This document shows, piece after piece, positions 46,601-57,700 of a stretch of DNA of 64,000 bases. Positions within the stretch are counted from its first letter, which is position 1. Every line of letters begins with the position of its first letter. The DNA is from Amoebophrya sp. A120 (Eukaryota; Sar; Dinophyceae; Syndiniales; Amoebophryaceae): positions 3,045,515 to 3,109,514 of the forward strand of contig CAJINV010000002.1 in assembly GCA_905178155.1 (NCBI GenBank). Reading direction: 5' to 3'. The notes under the pieces were generated by a model. That model worked only from the letters and a program-made list of their open reading frames with translations. It did no database searches and was not told the origin of the DNA. The translations under genes and the position numbers were made by a program.

Positions 46601-47691
46601 CGCCAGAGGATAAAATGAAAGCCATCGCGCTCGTGCAGACGCAGCCGAATGTTGGAGGTGGAGTAGTGGCTGCTGGAGGTAGTTCTAACGCCGGGCACTA
46701 CGTTAGTCTACCCGACCACGACCGGCACCGGCACGACAGCAGCACAACTACAATCGCCTCTAAACTGGAGTTCCTCCGGAAATTCCTTAAAACGGCGATT
46801 TTCGTGTTCGGGGGGAAAAACAACTCCGCGTTGTACGCAAGTCATTCCCTGTGGACGATGAACAGCGGGAGTGGAACAACATCTGCGTCAGGTAGCAGTT
46901 CCTCAACAAATAAGCGCCTTGTCGCGATGGTCGGCGACGGGATCAACGACTCTCTCGCCCTGACCAAAGCCGACGTGAGTTTCTCCATGGCGGCCTCCGG
47001 AACCGCTCTCGCCGTGCAGTCGAGTGATATCGCGTTGTTCGACTCTGATTTGCGGAGCATCCCATTCTCCGTCTTGCTCGCGAGAAAAACGGTCCAGAAA
47101 TTCCGGCAGAACTTGTTACTGGCAATTGTCGGGAAATTGGCCTTGGTGTTGATTTTACTCTTCAATACAATGGTGTCCGAAGCGACGACGACAAATTTTT
47201 CCGTGTTCACCCTGGCGATCTGCCTGGATTTCCTGACGTTGTATCCTGCGCAAAAGCTATCGTACTCGTAGTAATTGCGGTCATGCATTACAAATCTTCT
47301 TATTAAGACAAATCCGCATTACAAATTCCATTTCTAATGCTGAGCAAATTTGTATATGCGATTTCTACTAGTACGATGTTTTTGCATTTCATACGTTGTT
47401 CGCAGTGTTGATGAACTCGGTGAGTCTGTTGGGGTTTGAAGGGCCGGTGGAGTTGCAGAAATCGAACATTTATGCCTTGCAAAAGGAAAAGTATCGCCCT
47501 AGTACAAATTGCATTACAAATTAGAATAGCGCGTCGACAGATGGAATCTGTAGTGCTGTTTTACCTCAGGAAGAAGATTTGTCATGCTGTACTGCAATTA
47601 GTACGAGTGCGATACTTTTGCAATTCATCACACTGCAGGGGTTGATTTCTGTGCGGCGGAAGAGGAGAAAAAGTCGGCAATTGAGGTGTAG
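43655..47691 (+). CDS. HMA: Heavy-metal P1B-type ATPase (Zn/Cd exporter, HMA2/HMA4-like)
   Basis: Four exons total 3561 nt (1186 aa). Translation is assigned to ATG 43655 because the frame upstream offers only TTG. The metal-binding domain (about residues 154-215) has GICCASE, close to the GICCTSE motif of plant Zn/Cd ATPases rather than the copper-type CxxC. Membrane segments follow (AAWGVLVVVKAGLVPLL, LLFFIQYFFPLLALLY, LLLIFLFLLAENL). The actuator loop reads SLLTGEM, with Met where Ser or Ala is usual. The ion-site motif CPC is at about 634-636, the phosphorylation site DKTGTLT has Asp near 679, then SVHPLA, MLTGD and GDGINDSLALTKADV near 1041. All motifs fall in one frame only after introner removal. 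It is predicted to export Zn2+ or Cd2+ across plasma or organelle membrane. Confidence 0.93.
46451..46600 (+). mobile_element. Introner IE1
   Basis: 150 bp, TSD CGCCA exact. Excision joins LPQLSP to EDKMKAI in the ATPase P-domain. Confidence 0.95.
47242..47393 (-). mobile_element. Introner IE1
   Basis: 152 bp, TSD CGTTG exact, reverse orientation. Excision joins LDFLTL to FAVLMNSV within the last membrane helix. Confidence 0.94.
47471..47629 (+). mobile_element. Introner IE1
   Basis: 159 bp, TSD ACATT/ACACT (4/5); the right tip is ATC rather than ATA. Excision joins KSNI to AGVDFC, leaving a 20-codon C-terminal tail. Confidence 0.85.
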
Positions 47692-48473
47692 CTGGAGCTG
47701 CTGCAAGTGTAACGCGGATCAAATCTTTGCAAGGGCGGAGGTGGAGGCGAAGTAATCCTAATCGCCATGATCATGCGATGCATATACGCGAATATGTTGA
47801 AAAATTACTTGCATTCCAATCTACTGCAGTGGAGGAACAAAAAGGTAGTACCACTTGCAAAAAGACATGATAAGAAGCGACCCATCAAAAACCCATGAAA
47901 ATCTTCATCCCATCGTATTGAAATTTGAACGATAGTTGTAGCACGAGCTGCGCACTCACTCTTGGCTACAGAGAACTACTTTTGACGACACAAGAGGAAG
48001 GCACATTTTCTCCAACTGGCCCGCCTATTAAGGGGGAATCTTCATGATCTTTGAAAATTGTCGTGTTCATCTTCGAGCGCTGATTTTGTCGTTGTCGCTG
48101 CATCGTCAAGTGATGAGTAGAATCCCACATGCTCGTGAAATTAAATAAAAGTCGTGTCGTGGCACCAGAGCGAATCGCCTTCGTGGTTTTTGGCTCGTGA
48201 GCAGCTTGTGCTTGTTCTGGCGATGTCAGTCGATTTCTTTCGAGCGCTGTATTTTTGAGACGCGTGAGTGTCGCTATCCATCGTCTTTCGTTTATTTCGT
48301 GATACAGTTTACGACTGCTGTTGAGCGATTTTTCTCCTGTGTTGCAACCGGCGCAGCATGTTGTCCTGGGTACGGCTATGATTTTGACATCACCGGCCCA
48401 CCAGCCGTATTTCTTTATCAAAGTACAGCCTAGTTCTTGTTCACAGCTTGTTCTCTGCTTCACAAACAACAAG
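47692..48473. other. Intergenic region
   Basis: No supported gene. The following frame is open upstream of 48474 to 48321, so the 3' part may be coding if an earlier in-frame ATG (48378) is used. Confidence 0.55.
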
Positions 48474-51400
48474 ATGAGAAAAGACAACAGCAACCGCGAC
48501 CGCGCAACCGCCCGCGGCACTCTTTCCGAGATCATCGGGTGTTACGCGAAAACCGCTTCGAACCAATCCAGCAGCTTGAACCCGGAAAGCTCGCTGAACT
48601 ATCCCCGGAGGAGAACAAACAGAACTGGTAACAAAACCTCCCAAATACCGCCACCGTCGGTAATCCCCTCCAGTAGAACACCATCCGAAAGAACCGGGCC
48701 AACGCCGCGGTTGCAACAACTGCAGCAAAAACCAAGACAGAAAGATTACGTCGCCCCTGTACATCTACAACATGATCAGCCACAAATAGATCTGCAGCAG
48801 CCCCCCTTCCTTTTCGCGCCTCAGGAAAGGAAGAGCAGAGCCACCAGCTCCAACGCTGGAGCTGGTGCTGACCGGAGCCAAGCCCCTCTCCCTGCTCCAG
48901 AACCACAGCAGGATGAAATAACAGTCGAACTGTCACGTTCCACCGGCGCATATTACGAGGGCGGTGAGCAAGGTGGCACGACAGGAGTAGAGTATGGCGA
49001 CGGCGCCCACACGACAGGTGGCGCTTACTATCCGGATGGAGAGGGGGAGCAGTACCACGAGGGGTATTACAACCACGACTACCAACATGAATACGGTGAA
49101 GATCAAGATCTTGTTCAGGGTAACTACTACGAAGATCATTACCAGGCCGAGGAACTGGAACATGAGCCAGATCTCCATCAGGATGAAGATGATGACCAAG
49201 AGCTGTTGTCAGACTCCTCTTTCCTGCAGTTTCACGACGATGATAACGTCGCAAAACTCCTGGATCGCAACATTACCCACGACCACGACGGGCACTGGGA
49301 TTTGATCTACCAGCGACACGACAACGCGGTGAGAACGAAGCAGGAGAACAGCGAAAAGTCGGAGGGTTTTTTTGGCTCGCTGAAGAAAAAAGCGGGGATG
49401 CGGGCGAGTTTGAACAATTATTTACCCAGTCCGGTGGAGGATTTCCAAGATTCGGAGGAAGAGAAAGGAATAGATGAAAACGCGAGGACAAACCCTGCAG
49501 TATTAACTGGACAACAAGCCGGTCGTGGTGCTGAAGATGAACAAAAAGGCACAGGAGCTACAGGCACAGCAGCAGCAGCAAACACATCACCATCAGGAGA
49601 TCTTCAAATCGATCTAGAAGAAGAGCAGCAACACCCACCGGTCGCGAAAACTATCGAGAAGAACGAAAATCGGCAGGTGCAGCACGACCACGCGGGCCAC
49701 TGGGAGATGATGTTTAGCCGGGCGAAAGGGGGGGCGGTGAAGAAAAGAACCTCTCTTTCCAACGCGAACACGGGGTTGCCGCCTGGTGGTGCTCCTCCTG
49801 CTGCAGCTAGTATGGATGATGAAATAAACGCAAACGCTGGAAGTTTCGCCGGAGCAGCGAGTAACGTCGACCGAGCGAAGCTACTTTCCTCTGAAGACGG
49901 GGATCAACATGATCTACAAGTGACTTCTTACGAGGATCAACAACCAGAAGATTTTGAAGAAGGAAATTCGATCGAGGCCAGTCCGGCGCTGGTGAAAATG
50001 AATAGTGCCCAGCAGCAACGACGCTCCGGCAATCCCATCACCGCGTACGCGACTGTGACTTCGAAGTCTGTTTTTCCGCCCGGGATGGCGGATACTGCAA
50101 CTGCCAGTCGGGAAAGAGTGCCTCCACCGCCACCGCAAGGGAACATCAAGATGAGTTCCCAGCAACAACGTGCAGCCGGCGGCCGCGGCTCGTCGCCAGG
50201 GAGTAATAATTACCAGCAGTCCTCTCCACCTTCCCTTGACCCTAGATACGTCCTGTTAGACGACGGCGCTGGGCCGGATAACATCGAGCAAGAGATCTAT
50301 TCTCCGCCCCAAACGGTCCGACTGTTGATCCAAAGGGATAACAGCGGGAAAAAGCAGGTGAAGGTGTTGCAGAAGGATGAAGTCGTTCCTCCGATCGAAC
50401 CTCCGGTAGCTTCTGTTGAGTCGAAGGCGAAAAGTAAGAAAGCGTCAGCGAAAAAAGGTACCGCTACCGCAAAAGGAAAAGCGAAGGCAAAAGCTACGGG
50501 GGCTTCTCCTGCAGCAGCAGCAGCGAGTTCGCCGAGTGACAATGGTGCAGCTACAGCAGGACCACCGCTTGCAGAGGGCGAAGCCGCTAGTCCAACGGAG
50601 ATCCAGGGCGGGTACCGGCGGGAGAGAAGGCCGCTGGGTGCGAAGGCGAAACCAGCTGGACGCGCGAAGGCACGGCCGAAGGGGAAGACGCGAACGGGTG
50701 GTGGTGGCGCCAGAACTGCGAGTGCGGACGACGATGCAGTTACGACTCCGGGGGCAGCTGCATCAGGAGAACTACAACCAGCGCCGCAAACAAACCTGAA
50801 GAAGGACCAAATTTTAACGACCGCTGGCGCAACGAGTACTTTTACCGGGGTAGAAGTAGTAGACACGCGTCCAGTTGTAACCCAGGAAGAACACCTACTG
50901 GAGCGCACGCGCTCGCAGGCCGCGGACGTGCGGCCAAGGAACACCCAGTTTCAGAAAAACACGGCTTTGTTCAAGCAAGACCGGGTTTTGAAGCCGAAGA
51001 ATTTCCAAGAAAAACTCCTCGAAGTCCTCACCCGGTCGAAGCAGTGTCAGGTGGGAGAGTACGAAGACTTCCCGTTTTTCGATTTTCAACCGAAAAAGTT
51101 GGGGTTACCAGACGATCCGGAGTTGAACGCGAATGCAGTAGGACGAACGACGGGCAATAATATCAGTCACGCCGCGCTCCACTCGGCTCTGGCTTCCATG
51201 TCCCACGAACTGCGGTCTTTGTACAATGAACGGGAAAGCGTCATTACGGTCTACGAAAACGAGATCGAGAGGCTGCAGGCGCTGGTGCAGATCGCGTTTC
51301 AGAAATTGGAGGAAGTTTTAACCGTCTTATGCATCGCAAAAGTATCGTGCTCTTGCAAATTGCATCACAAATTTTTCCAGAAGGAAACCTGGAATTTGTC

Positions 51401-53800
51401 ATGCTGATTGTGGTAAAAAGGGAAACTTGTCATGCTGGACTGCCCTTTATATTACGAGTGCGATACTTATTTTGCAGTTGATACGAGTACGACGACTACA
51501 ATGTGGTGTTCGTGGACGATGAAATCGAAGACGAAAGTTTGCGGAATCGGAAGAGAAAGAGGGCTTTGTCCACCTCTTCGGGTGATGTTCAAGAAGTTCC
51601 TCATCATCTTGAAAACCAAGCTTTAAACACCACCACCACTGTATGCAAAAAAAAAAACTGCGTTAGTGTAAGTTTGTGATGCAGAAAGTGCAAAACCGTT
51701 ACACTTGTCATGCTAGCTAGCTTTGCCCATGCAGCGCTATAATTTCGTGCGTGGTGTTCTCACGTACTGGCTGCGCATGACAAGCTTTCTCTGTCATGCG
51801 AAACAGATTTGTCATGCTGCAACCGCAAGACACCTACATCACAGTTTTTTTCTTGGATAGAGCGGCTCTCTGACCGTCGAATCCATTCTGACCGATCCGA
51901 ACTTGGTGAATCACGGGATAGGGTATCCACAAAAAATTTCCTGTAGACGTCCAAAAAATGCGGTTTCGGCATCACAAAGCTCGCCTTCGATCCTAGTTAG
52001 CATGACAAGTGCCATGCTCTAAGTTGGGGAAATTTGTGATGCATTTTGTACGTGTACGGGAAATTTCCAGTGGATATAGGGAACAAAGACGCGGAAAAGG
52101 AGGACACGAAGTTCAAGTCGCTGCTGGCGCGAAGTTACGCGTTTTTGAAAGAGGAGTTAGAGCCGGAAGCGAAAACTTACCAGTACTTGCAGCGGACGGG
52201 GTCGTTTGGGAAAAGGAAGAGCTTGCTGTTGGCGGATAATAGTAAAGGTGGCGCGACTGGTTCCAGTAAGAATAAGAAAACCTCGAGCAAAAAGACTAAT
52301 AGCAACCCGTTTGGTGCAGCAAAAAGTCAAGGATCAACATCCGTACCAGGTGCAGTAGCGACTGTCGACGGAATGAAGAAACGTGCTATAGCCGCAAAAG
52401 AGATAATGACAAGCAATTCCGCTCAGAGTAATCCGGTCCGCGGAGGAGCGACAGCTTCCGCTGCTGCTGTACCAAGGAACAACATGACAACTTTTTCGCA
52501 ACAAGAAAACAACGACCCCGCGAGCTCTTCCTCTGCAGAAGACGAGGAACTCCACGTCCAGCTGAAGCAGCTCGCGTCCTTACGGCAGGTCGAGATGAAA
52601 GCGGCGAAGAAACTGCAATTACAATTCCGCTCGAAGATTTTCCGGAAATTTCTGAAGGAGATATGCATTGCAAATGCATCGTACTAGTTCAAATCGCATG
52701 ACAAATCGTTCCAAAAAGAAAAATGGAACTTGTCATGCAGATTGTTCAGGTGAGAAATCAGATCTGTAATGCTAGACTGGCACTCGCATTTGTAAGAGTA
52801 CGATGCTTTTGGTTTTGGAGTGCATAAGGGATGGAAGTAAACAAAAAACTCCCGCCCCGTCCGAGTGACGACAATCGGAAATTTATCGCGAAGCAAATTT
52901 GCGAAGAGCTGTTTGCCGCGCCAGGGGAGAAGCCACCGAGGGCTTCCATATCAAATGCAAAAATGTCTGGGTCTGGAAGGTTGGAACTTGTGATGCTAAC
53001 TTTGGACTCTAAAAAAATCTGTATTGCATGACCAGCAAGTAGAGGAGTCTAGTTTGTGCTACGCGGGGAAGGCGTTGTCATGCGGAGTAGGCATCAGGAA
53101 GCCTTCTAAAAATCTGTGACGCTAGGTCGTGCATTACAGACATCCTGGGTCATGCAAAAAATGCATGACAAGTGCTGAGACTTGAAGTCTCAGAACCTTC
53201 TGCATTTGATATTCCAGCTTGATCAACGATCCGGTCGGGGTTTTGATTGCGGTTTTGCGGAAAAAGGAACAAACTGGGAAGGCGGAGTTACCGGTGAATT
53301 TGACGCATTTTTACTATCCGGAAGGAGGTCTGGAGGAGGGAAACGATAACGATGACGGGATCGAGGAGAAAGGAGAAGGAAGTAGAGGTGGAGATGTGCA
53401 TGTTGTTGAATCACAATCAAGTTCTATCTATCGGCGGGGAAAGAAGATGTACCTGGGAGGTCTCGACATAATCCGAGCTCCCTCTCAACCAGGAGCAGCA
53501 CATCAACAGCGATATAATTCCAGCCGGGGCCGGAGGAAAGAGAAGTTGGAAGAGGAGATTGGGAGACTGAAGCTGCGGTTAGAAACTTCCAAGAAGAGAA
53601 AGGAACAGAGGAAGGTGGAGAAGAGAAATGCGGTGCGGAAACTGAGAAAGGATAGAGAAGTAGATGCCGCGGACGAGATCGAGAGTGAAAAAACAATCGA
53701 AGACGTTCATGCGCTAGCGCGTGAGGTGGAAGAGCAGCAGGACGAGGGGGAGGATGTGAAGAGTATCAGTATGGTAGATTTGCAGAGGCTGCTGCGGTAA
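48474..53800 (+). CDS. Unknown 1448-aa His/Glu/Tyr-rich protein
   Basis: Six exons total 4347 nt, exactly 1449 codons with the stop at 53798-53800. ATG 48474 (MRKDNSNRDRATARG) is chosen; ATG 48378 in the same frame is an alternative. After a disordered start comes a Tyr/His/Gly/Glu-rich part (AYYPDGEGEQYHEGYYNHDY). A repeated motif HDHxGHW occurs twice: HDHDGHWDLIYQR at about 49275 and QHDHAGHWEMMFSR at about 49680. An Ala/Lys-rich stretch resembles histone-H1-like tails (KAKSKKASAKKGTATAKGK). The C-terminal third has long charged helices (SMSHELRSLYNERESVITVYENE; EEEIGRLKLRLETSKKRKEQ), likely coiled coil. No family is recognised. Five introners cluster in the last 2 kb while the first 2.85-kb exon has none. 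Confidence 0.78.
51328..51483. mobile_element. Introner IE1, older copy
   Basis: 156 bp, TSD CGTCT/CGAGT (3/5), right tip TTTGCAGTTGATA. Excision joins EVLTV to YDDYNVV. Confidence 0.85.
51642..51859. mobile_element. Introner IE11, older copy
   Basis: 218 bp. TATGCAAAAAAAAAAACTG pairs with CAGTTTTTTTCTTGGATA. Flanking 5-mers CACTG/GAGCG match poorly, but frame is kept: TTTT joins GSLTVES. Confidence 0.83.
51924..52076. mobile_element. Introner IE5
   Basis: 153 bp, TSD TAGGG exact. TATCCACAAAAAATTTCC pairs with GGAAATTTCCAGTGGATA. Excision joins NHGIG to NKDAEK. Confidence 0.93.
52662..52826. mobile_element. Introner IE1, older copy
   Basis: 165 bp, TSD GGAGA/AGGGA (3/5). The right arm has a TTGG-containing expansion near the tip. 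Excision joins KFLKE to MEVNKK. Confidence 0.85.
52949..53211 (+). mobile_element. Introner IE2 (reference orientation)
   Basis: 263 bp, TSD TTCCA exact. The left TIR is intact; the inner right arm is rearranged into a GAGACTTGAAGTCTC palindrome. Excision joins PPRAS to SLINDPV. Confidence 0.92.
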
Positions 53801-54708
53801 GATTTCTATTGTTCAGAGTCTCTGGCTCTGTAGTTTTGTGGACACAACGTTTCAAGAACTCGAACGTCAACGGAACCAAAAATAAGTGGTACTCGTCTTA
53901 CGGTTACGATCAGGATCGTGACCGTGTCAGATAGAGCAATTTTCACAAGGTGAGTAAGTACACTAGATCTGTGGTGGTTGTTGATCTCACAATTGACAAG
54001 ACTGACTTGTGACGAGCTGATGCCTGAACAATGTGGTACTTACTTGATGTTGGTTTCAAAGAAAACAGAAAGAAAAGCTTACAATAAAAATGAATACAGC
54101 CTCGTGCTGTTGTTTCCATCGCAGCGTACTTTGCTATTGCTCGTTGATCTACAACTTGAGTACTTGTCAACGAAGATTTTTCACAAGTAAACTGTTCAAG
54201 GGCGCAGTGAAGATGTCTAGTTGTTGTAGAAGATGGTAGCCGCGATAAAACTAAAAGACTGGCCAAGATCGCCCTCATTCTCGATGCGCGCGAGAAAGAG
54301 TACAGACGTTGGCGATGAGTACTGCACCCGACGCTGTCACTACGTACATGTTCACCACGTTGTTTTACCGTCTTCAATCCACTGACTTGTTGTTTCACAA
54401 CCAAGGTCCACAAGCGCGCGCGATGTTCCGGTGGTCACAACACGCTTAGCACACAAACTTAAACTTTTGAGAAAAAAAAAACATAGGGTAGGATAACGAG
54501 CTGTAGTACCTTGGCAATCTCTACTGTGGTGGAAATCCAATATTTGTTTCAGCTTGTACTACGATCTGAGACGAATAAAGCACGACCCATCAAACGGATT
54601 TTGGGTACTTCTAATTAAGACCGAAAAGAACTCTTTGAGATCTAAAAGCCTGAACGAAGTCCAAAATAAAACACAGATCGGTTTCGGTGTTGTCTTTTTT
54701 CCAACAAG
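53801..54708. other. Intergenic region
   Basis: No supported gene and no introner copies. The sequence is moderately AT-rich. Confidence 0.6.
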
Positions 54709-57700
54709 ATGGCCGACATTTTCGGCAGTGGTTGGGGAGCTGCGAATCCCGGCACCACTACTGCAAAGAAAAACCAACAAAGTACCATCCTTCCACCACC
54801 ACCTCCTAAAAATATTAAGCCAGCGGAAACTTCCGGCGCTCCTTCCGGGTGGCTCGGGAGCAACCAGTCTAGTGCAGCGGCAGGAGCCCCTACTCCGGGC
54901 AGTAAAAAAGCAGAGCCAGGCTCTGCTTCTGCCAAGAAGAAGAAAAACGACGAGAAGAAAAGCCCGGGGAGTTGTCCTAATTCCGGCGCGAAAATAATTT
55001 CCCAGGCGCAGGCTTGGGGCAACGCGAATCCAGCTAAATTGGCGAACAAGGAAAACACGACTAACGGAGCTGGTGCCAATGGCTCCGCTGCAACTTCCGC
55101 AGCCACAACTTCTGGCACCACTTCTACTTCGAAAAAGACCGCCGCTTTATCGGAGCAGAAGATCCTTTCCGAAGCCGCTTGGGGCAATGCTAATCCGGCG
55201 ACTCTGAGCGCGAACAAAAGTTTAGCGTCTGCGAATACGCCTACTAGTACAGCGACCCATCACCACGCAACGGGTATCTCCGCCTTGATTGCTAAAAAAG
55301 GATTGGGGAAACAGAGCGGAAACAAGACGGCTCCCACTGGTGCAGGGACTGCCGCCGCGAATGGAACTACGAGTACCACCGGGGCCGCGGCCAATGGTAC
55401 TGCAACCGGCGCCGATGGAACTTCTGCAGACATCAAAAAGCCTTCTGCTACGGCGAAGAGCAACCCGAAGGCTATTTCCGGCGCGCCGTCTTCTTACACG
55501 GGAGCCGGGGACAAATCTACGACCACCTCGCTCAACACTTCTAAAACCGCGAAGAAGCACTTTTCTCCTCTGATTCAGAAAAAGCAGAGCAAGCCGCCGG
55601 CGGCGCCGTGGGAAGCCGCTCCGTGGGAGAAGGGTGGAGGTGGTGGGAACTTAAAAAATCGAAATAACGTTGATGATGATGATGATTTGAAATCGGATGA
55701 CGATTTGATATCCCCACACTCCGGAATCGGCTCCGGATCCGGCTCCGGGCACGACGAAGATGAAGATTCTGAGGACCGCAGTCCTCGGTCGCCATCCAGG
55801 TCTCGCTCCCCTTCGCGTGTTTCGAAGAGCGAAGAGGAGGAGGAAGAAGACTATTACGGAAAACCAGTGGTGAAGAAAAACGACTCGAATTCTTCCGAAG
55901 TTGTGCAGCAGCCCAAGACGGTGACTAGTACCAGCGACCATGGTATGACGAACGCCAAAAAGCTCGACGATTTATCGGTGAAAAATAATCGCAAGACTAC
56001 GACTCTTTCCGGACAGCCGATCCCGAAGTCTAGTGCGAAAAAGCCTCTTGATGCATCTTCTACTCGTTTTGGATTTGGAAAGCAGGGAGGTACTACTAGC
56101 ATCAAGGATGGCGCGGTCTTGGTGAAGACCAACAGGAGCAAGCGCTCCAGCAGTGTTTCCGATGACGACGGTGAAGATGCGCATGGAAACGGGTCCACTT
56201 ATGATCTCATTTCACCGCCGGCCCAGTTCGGAAAGTATAACCAGGCAACTGCTACTGCTGAGGGCAAAAAGTCGAAAGGAGGGGCGAAAAGCGGCCGTGA
56301 CAACGAAGCAGCTCCTGCCGAAAATAAGATGAAATCCGACAAGAAAACAGCTGCCCAAGACATCACAACTCAAACCGGTGGTGGCGCGGGTACTACTACT
56401 GGTCGTTCTTCCGCTACTTCCGCCGCGCCGGGACCTGGTGGTCTTGGTCTCAACTTGAACTTTATCGGGCGCCGCAGAGATAGTGAGGACTCGCTGCGAC
56501 ACGGCGAATCGTCCTCTCCGTCGTCATCGGATGAACATATTGAAGAGGAAAAATCAGACGGCGATGTTGAGATGGAGAGACAGCAGAATGACAAGAAAAA
56601 CGATAACCTGAAGTTGCCCGCTCCAGCCGACAACGACGACCCCGAAAGCAAAAAGCGCAAAATGACGGAAGATATCGAAACCCCAGCGAGTGTGCGATCC
56701 AAGGCGGAGGAACTGAAGTCGCGTTACAAGCAGAAGTTGCTGGACGACAAGCTGAAGGCGGCGAAGGAAATGGCAACTGCCAAGGCGGAGGAAGAAGATG
56801 AAGAACAAGAACGTGAACGTCTCCGGGTAAATAACTTGAAACGCGACAGGAGCAAAAGCCGAAGCGGAAGTAGGAGCCGCAGTCGCGGCACTCCTTCTGG
56901 CAAGCATAAAGAGTCGAAGCATGATGGTGATGATGACGTCATCATCCCTTTACTTGACCCAACCCCGGAGGAACTCGAGGATATGCGAAAGAACAACGTC
57001 ACCTTGGAGGAATTTCGTTTTCTCCGCGCCCAGTTAGAGAAGGGGAAGCAGGAAGAAAAACTGCGGTTAGAAGAGGAGAAGAAGCAGAAGGAGGAAGAGC
57101 GGGAAAAACGAATTCAGGAGCGGTTGGAGCGAGAACGGGAATTTCGGCAGAAGCAGCCGAGTAGGTCGCCGCGGCGCGGTGCGAGAGATCGGGATGCTGT
57201 ACCACGTGGAGGCGCTGGCTCCAACCGGAGCTGCAAAGAGGCTGACGTCAAAGAGAACAAGGAGAACAACAATAGCAGCACTGCTGGTTCTGGTACTACT
57301 AGCAGCACGAAAAATAATATCTTGCAACCGCCGCCGTCGAAACTAGCTGACAAGCACAGTGAGACCAAATCCCTGGGGCAGCAACTCCTCGATCAGTACG
57401 TCGGGAATGGAATGAAGGGCAGGGTGGAGCAGCTGAAGCTCGAGGCTGCCGCGGAAATAAAGACGAAGCGGGACCGAGCTGGCGCAACTACATCTCCCGA
57501 TCGTTTTGCTTCTGGGGACAACAAGACGGGCAAAAATAACCCGTCTGAAGAGATGAACATTAAATCTAGTGCAGCCGACATCAATCAGCCTTCCACCGTT
57601 CTTCTCCGACCCCCTTCGGGTGGAGCGCGCTGCGACTTACGCCCGAACGAGAAGTACGTGGAGAAGGAGCACAACAACTACAAAAGTGTTGCTGGAACTA

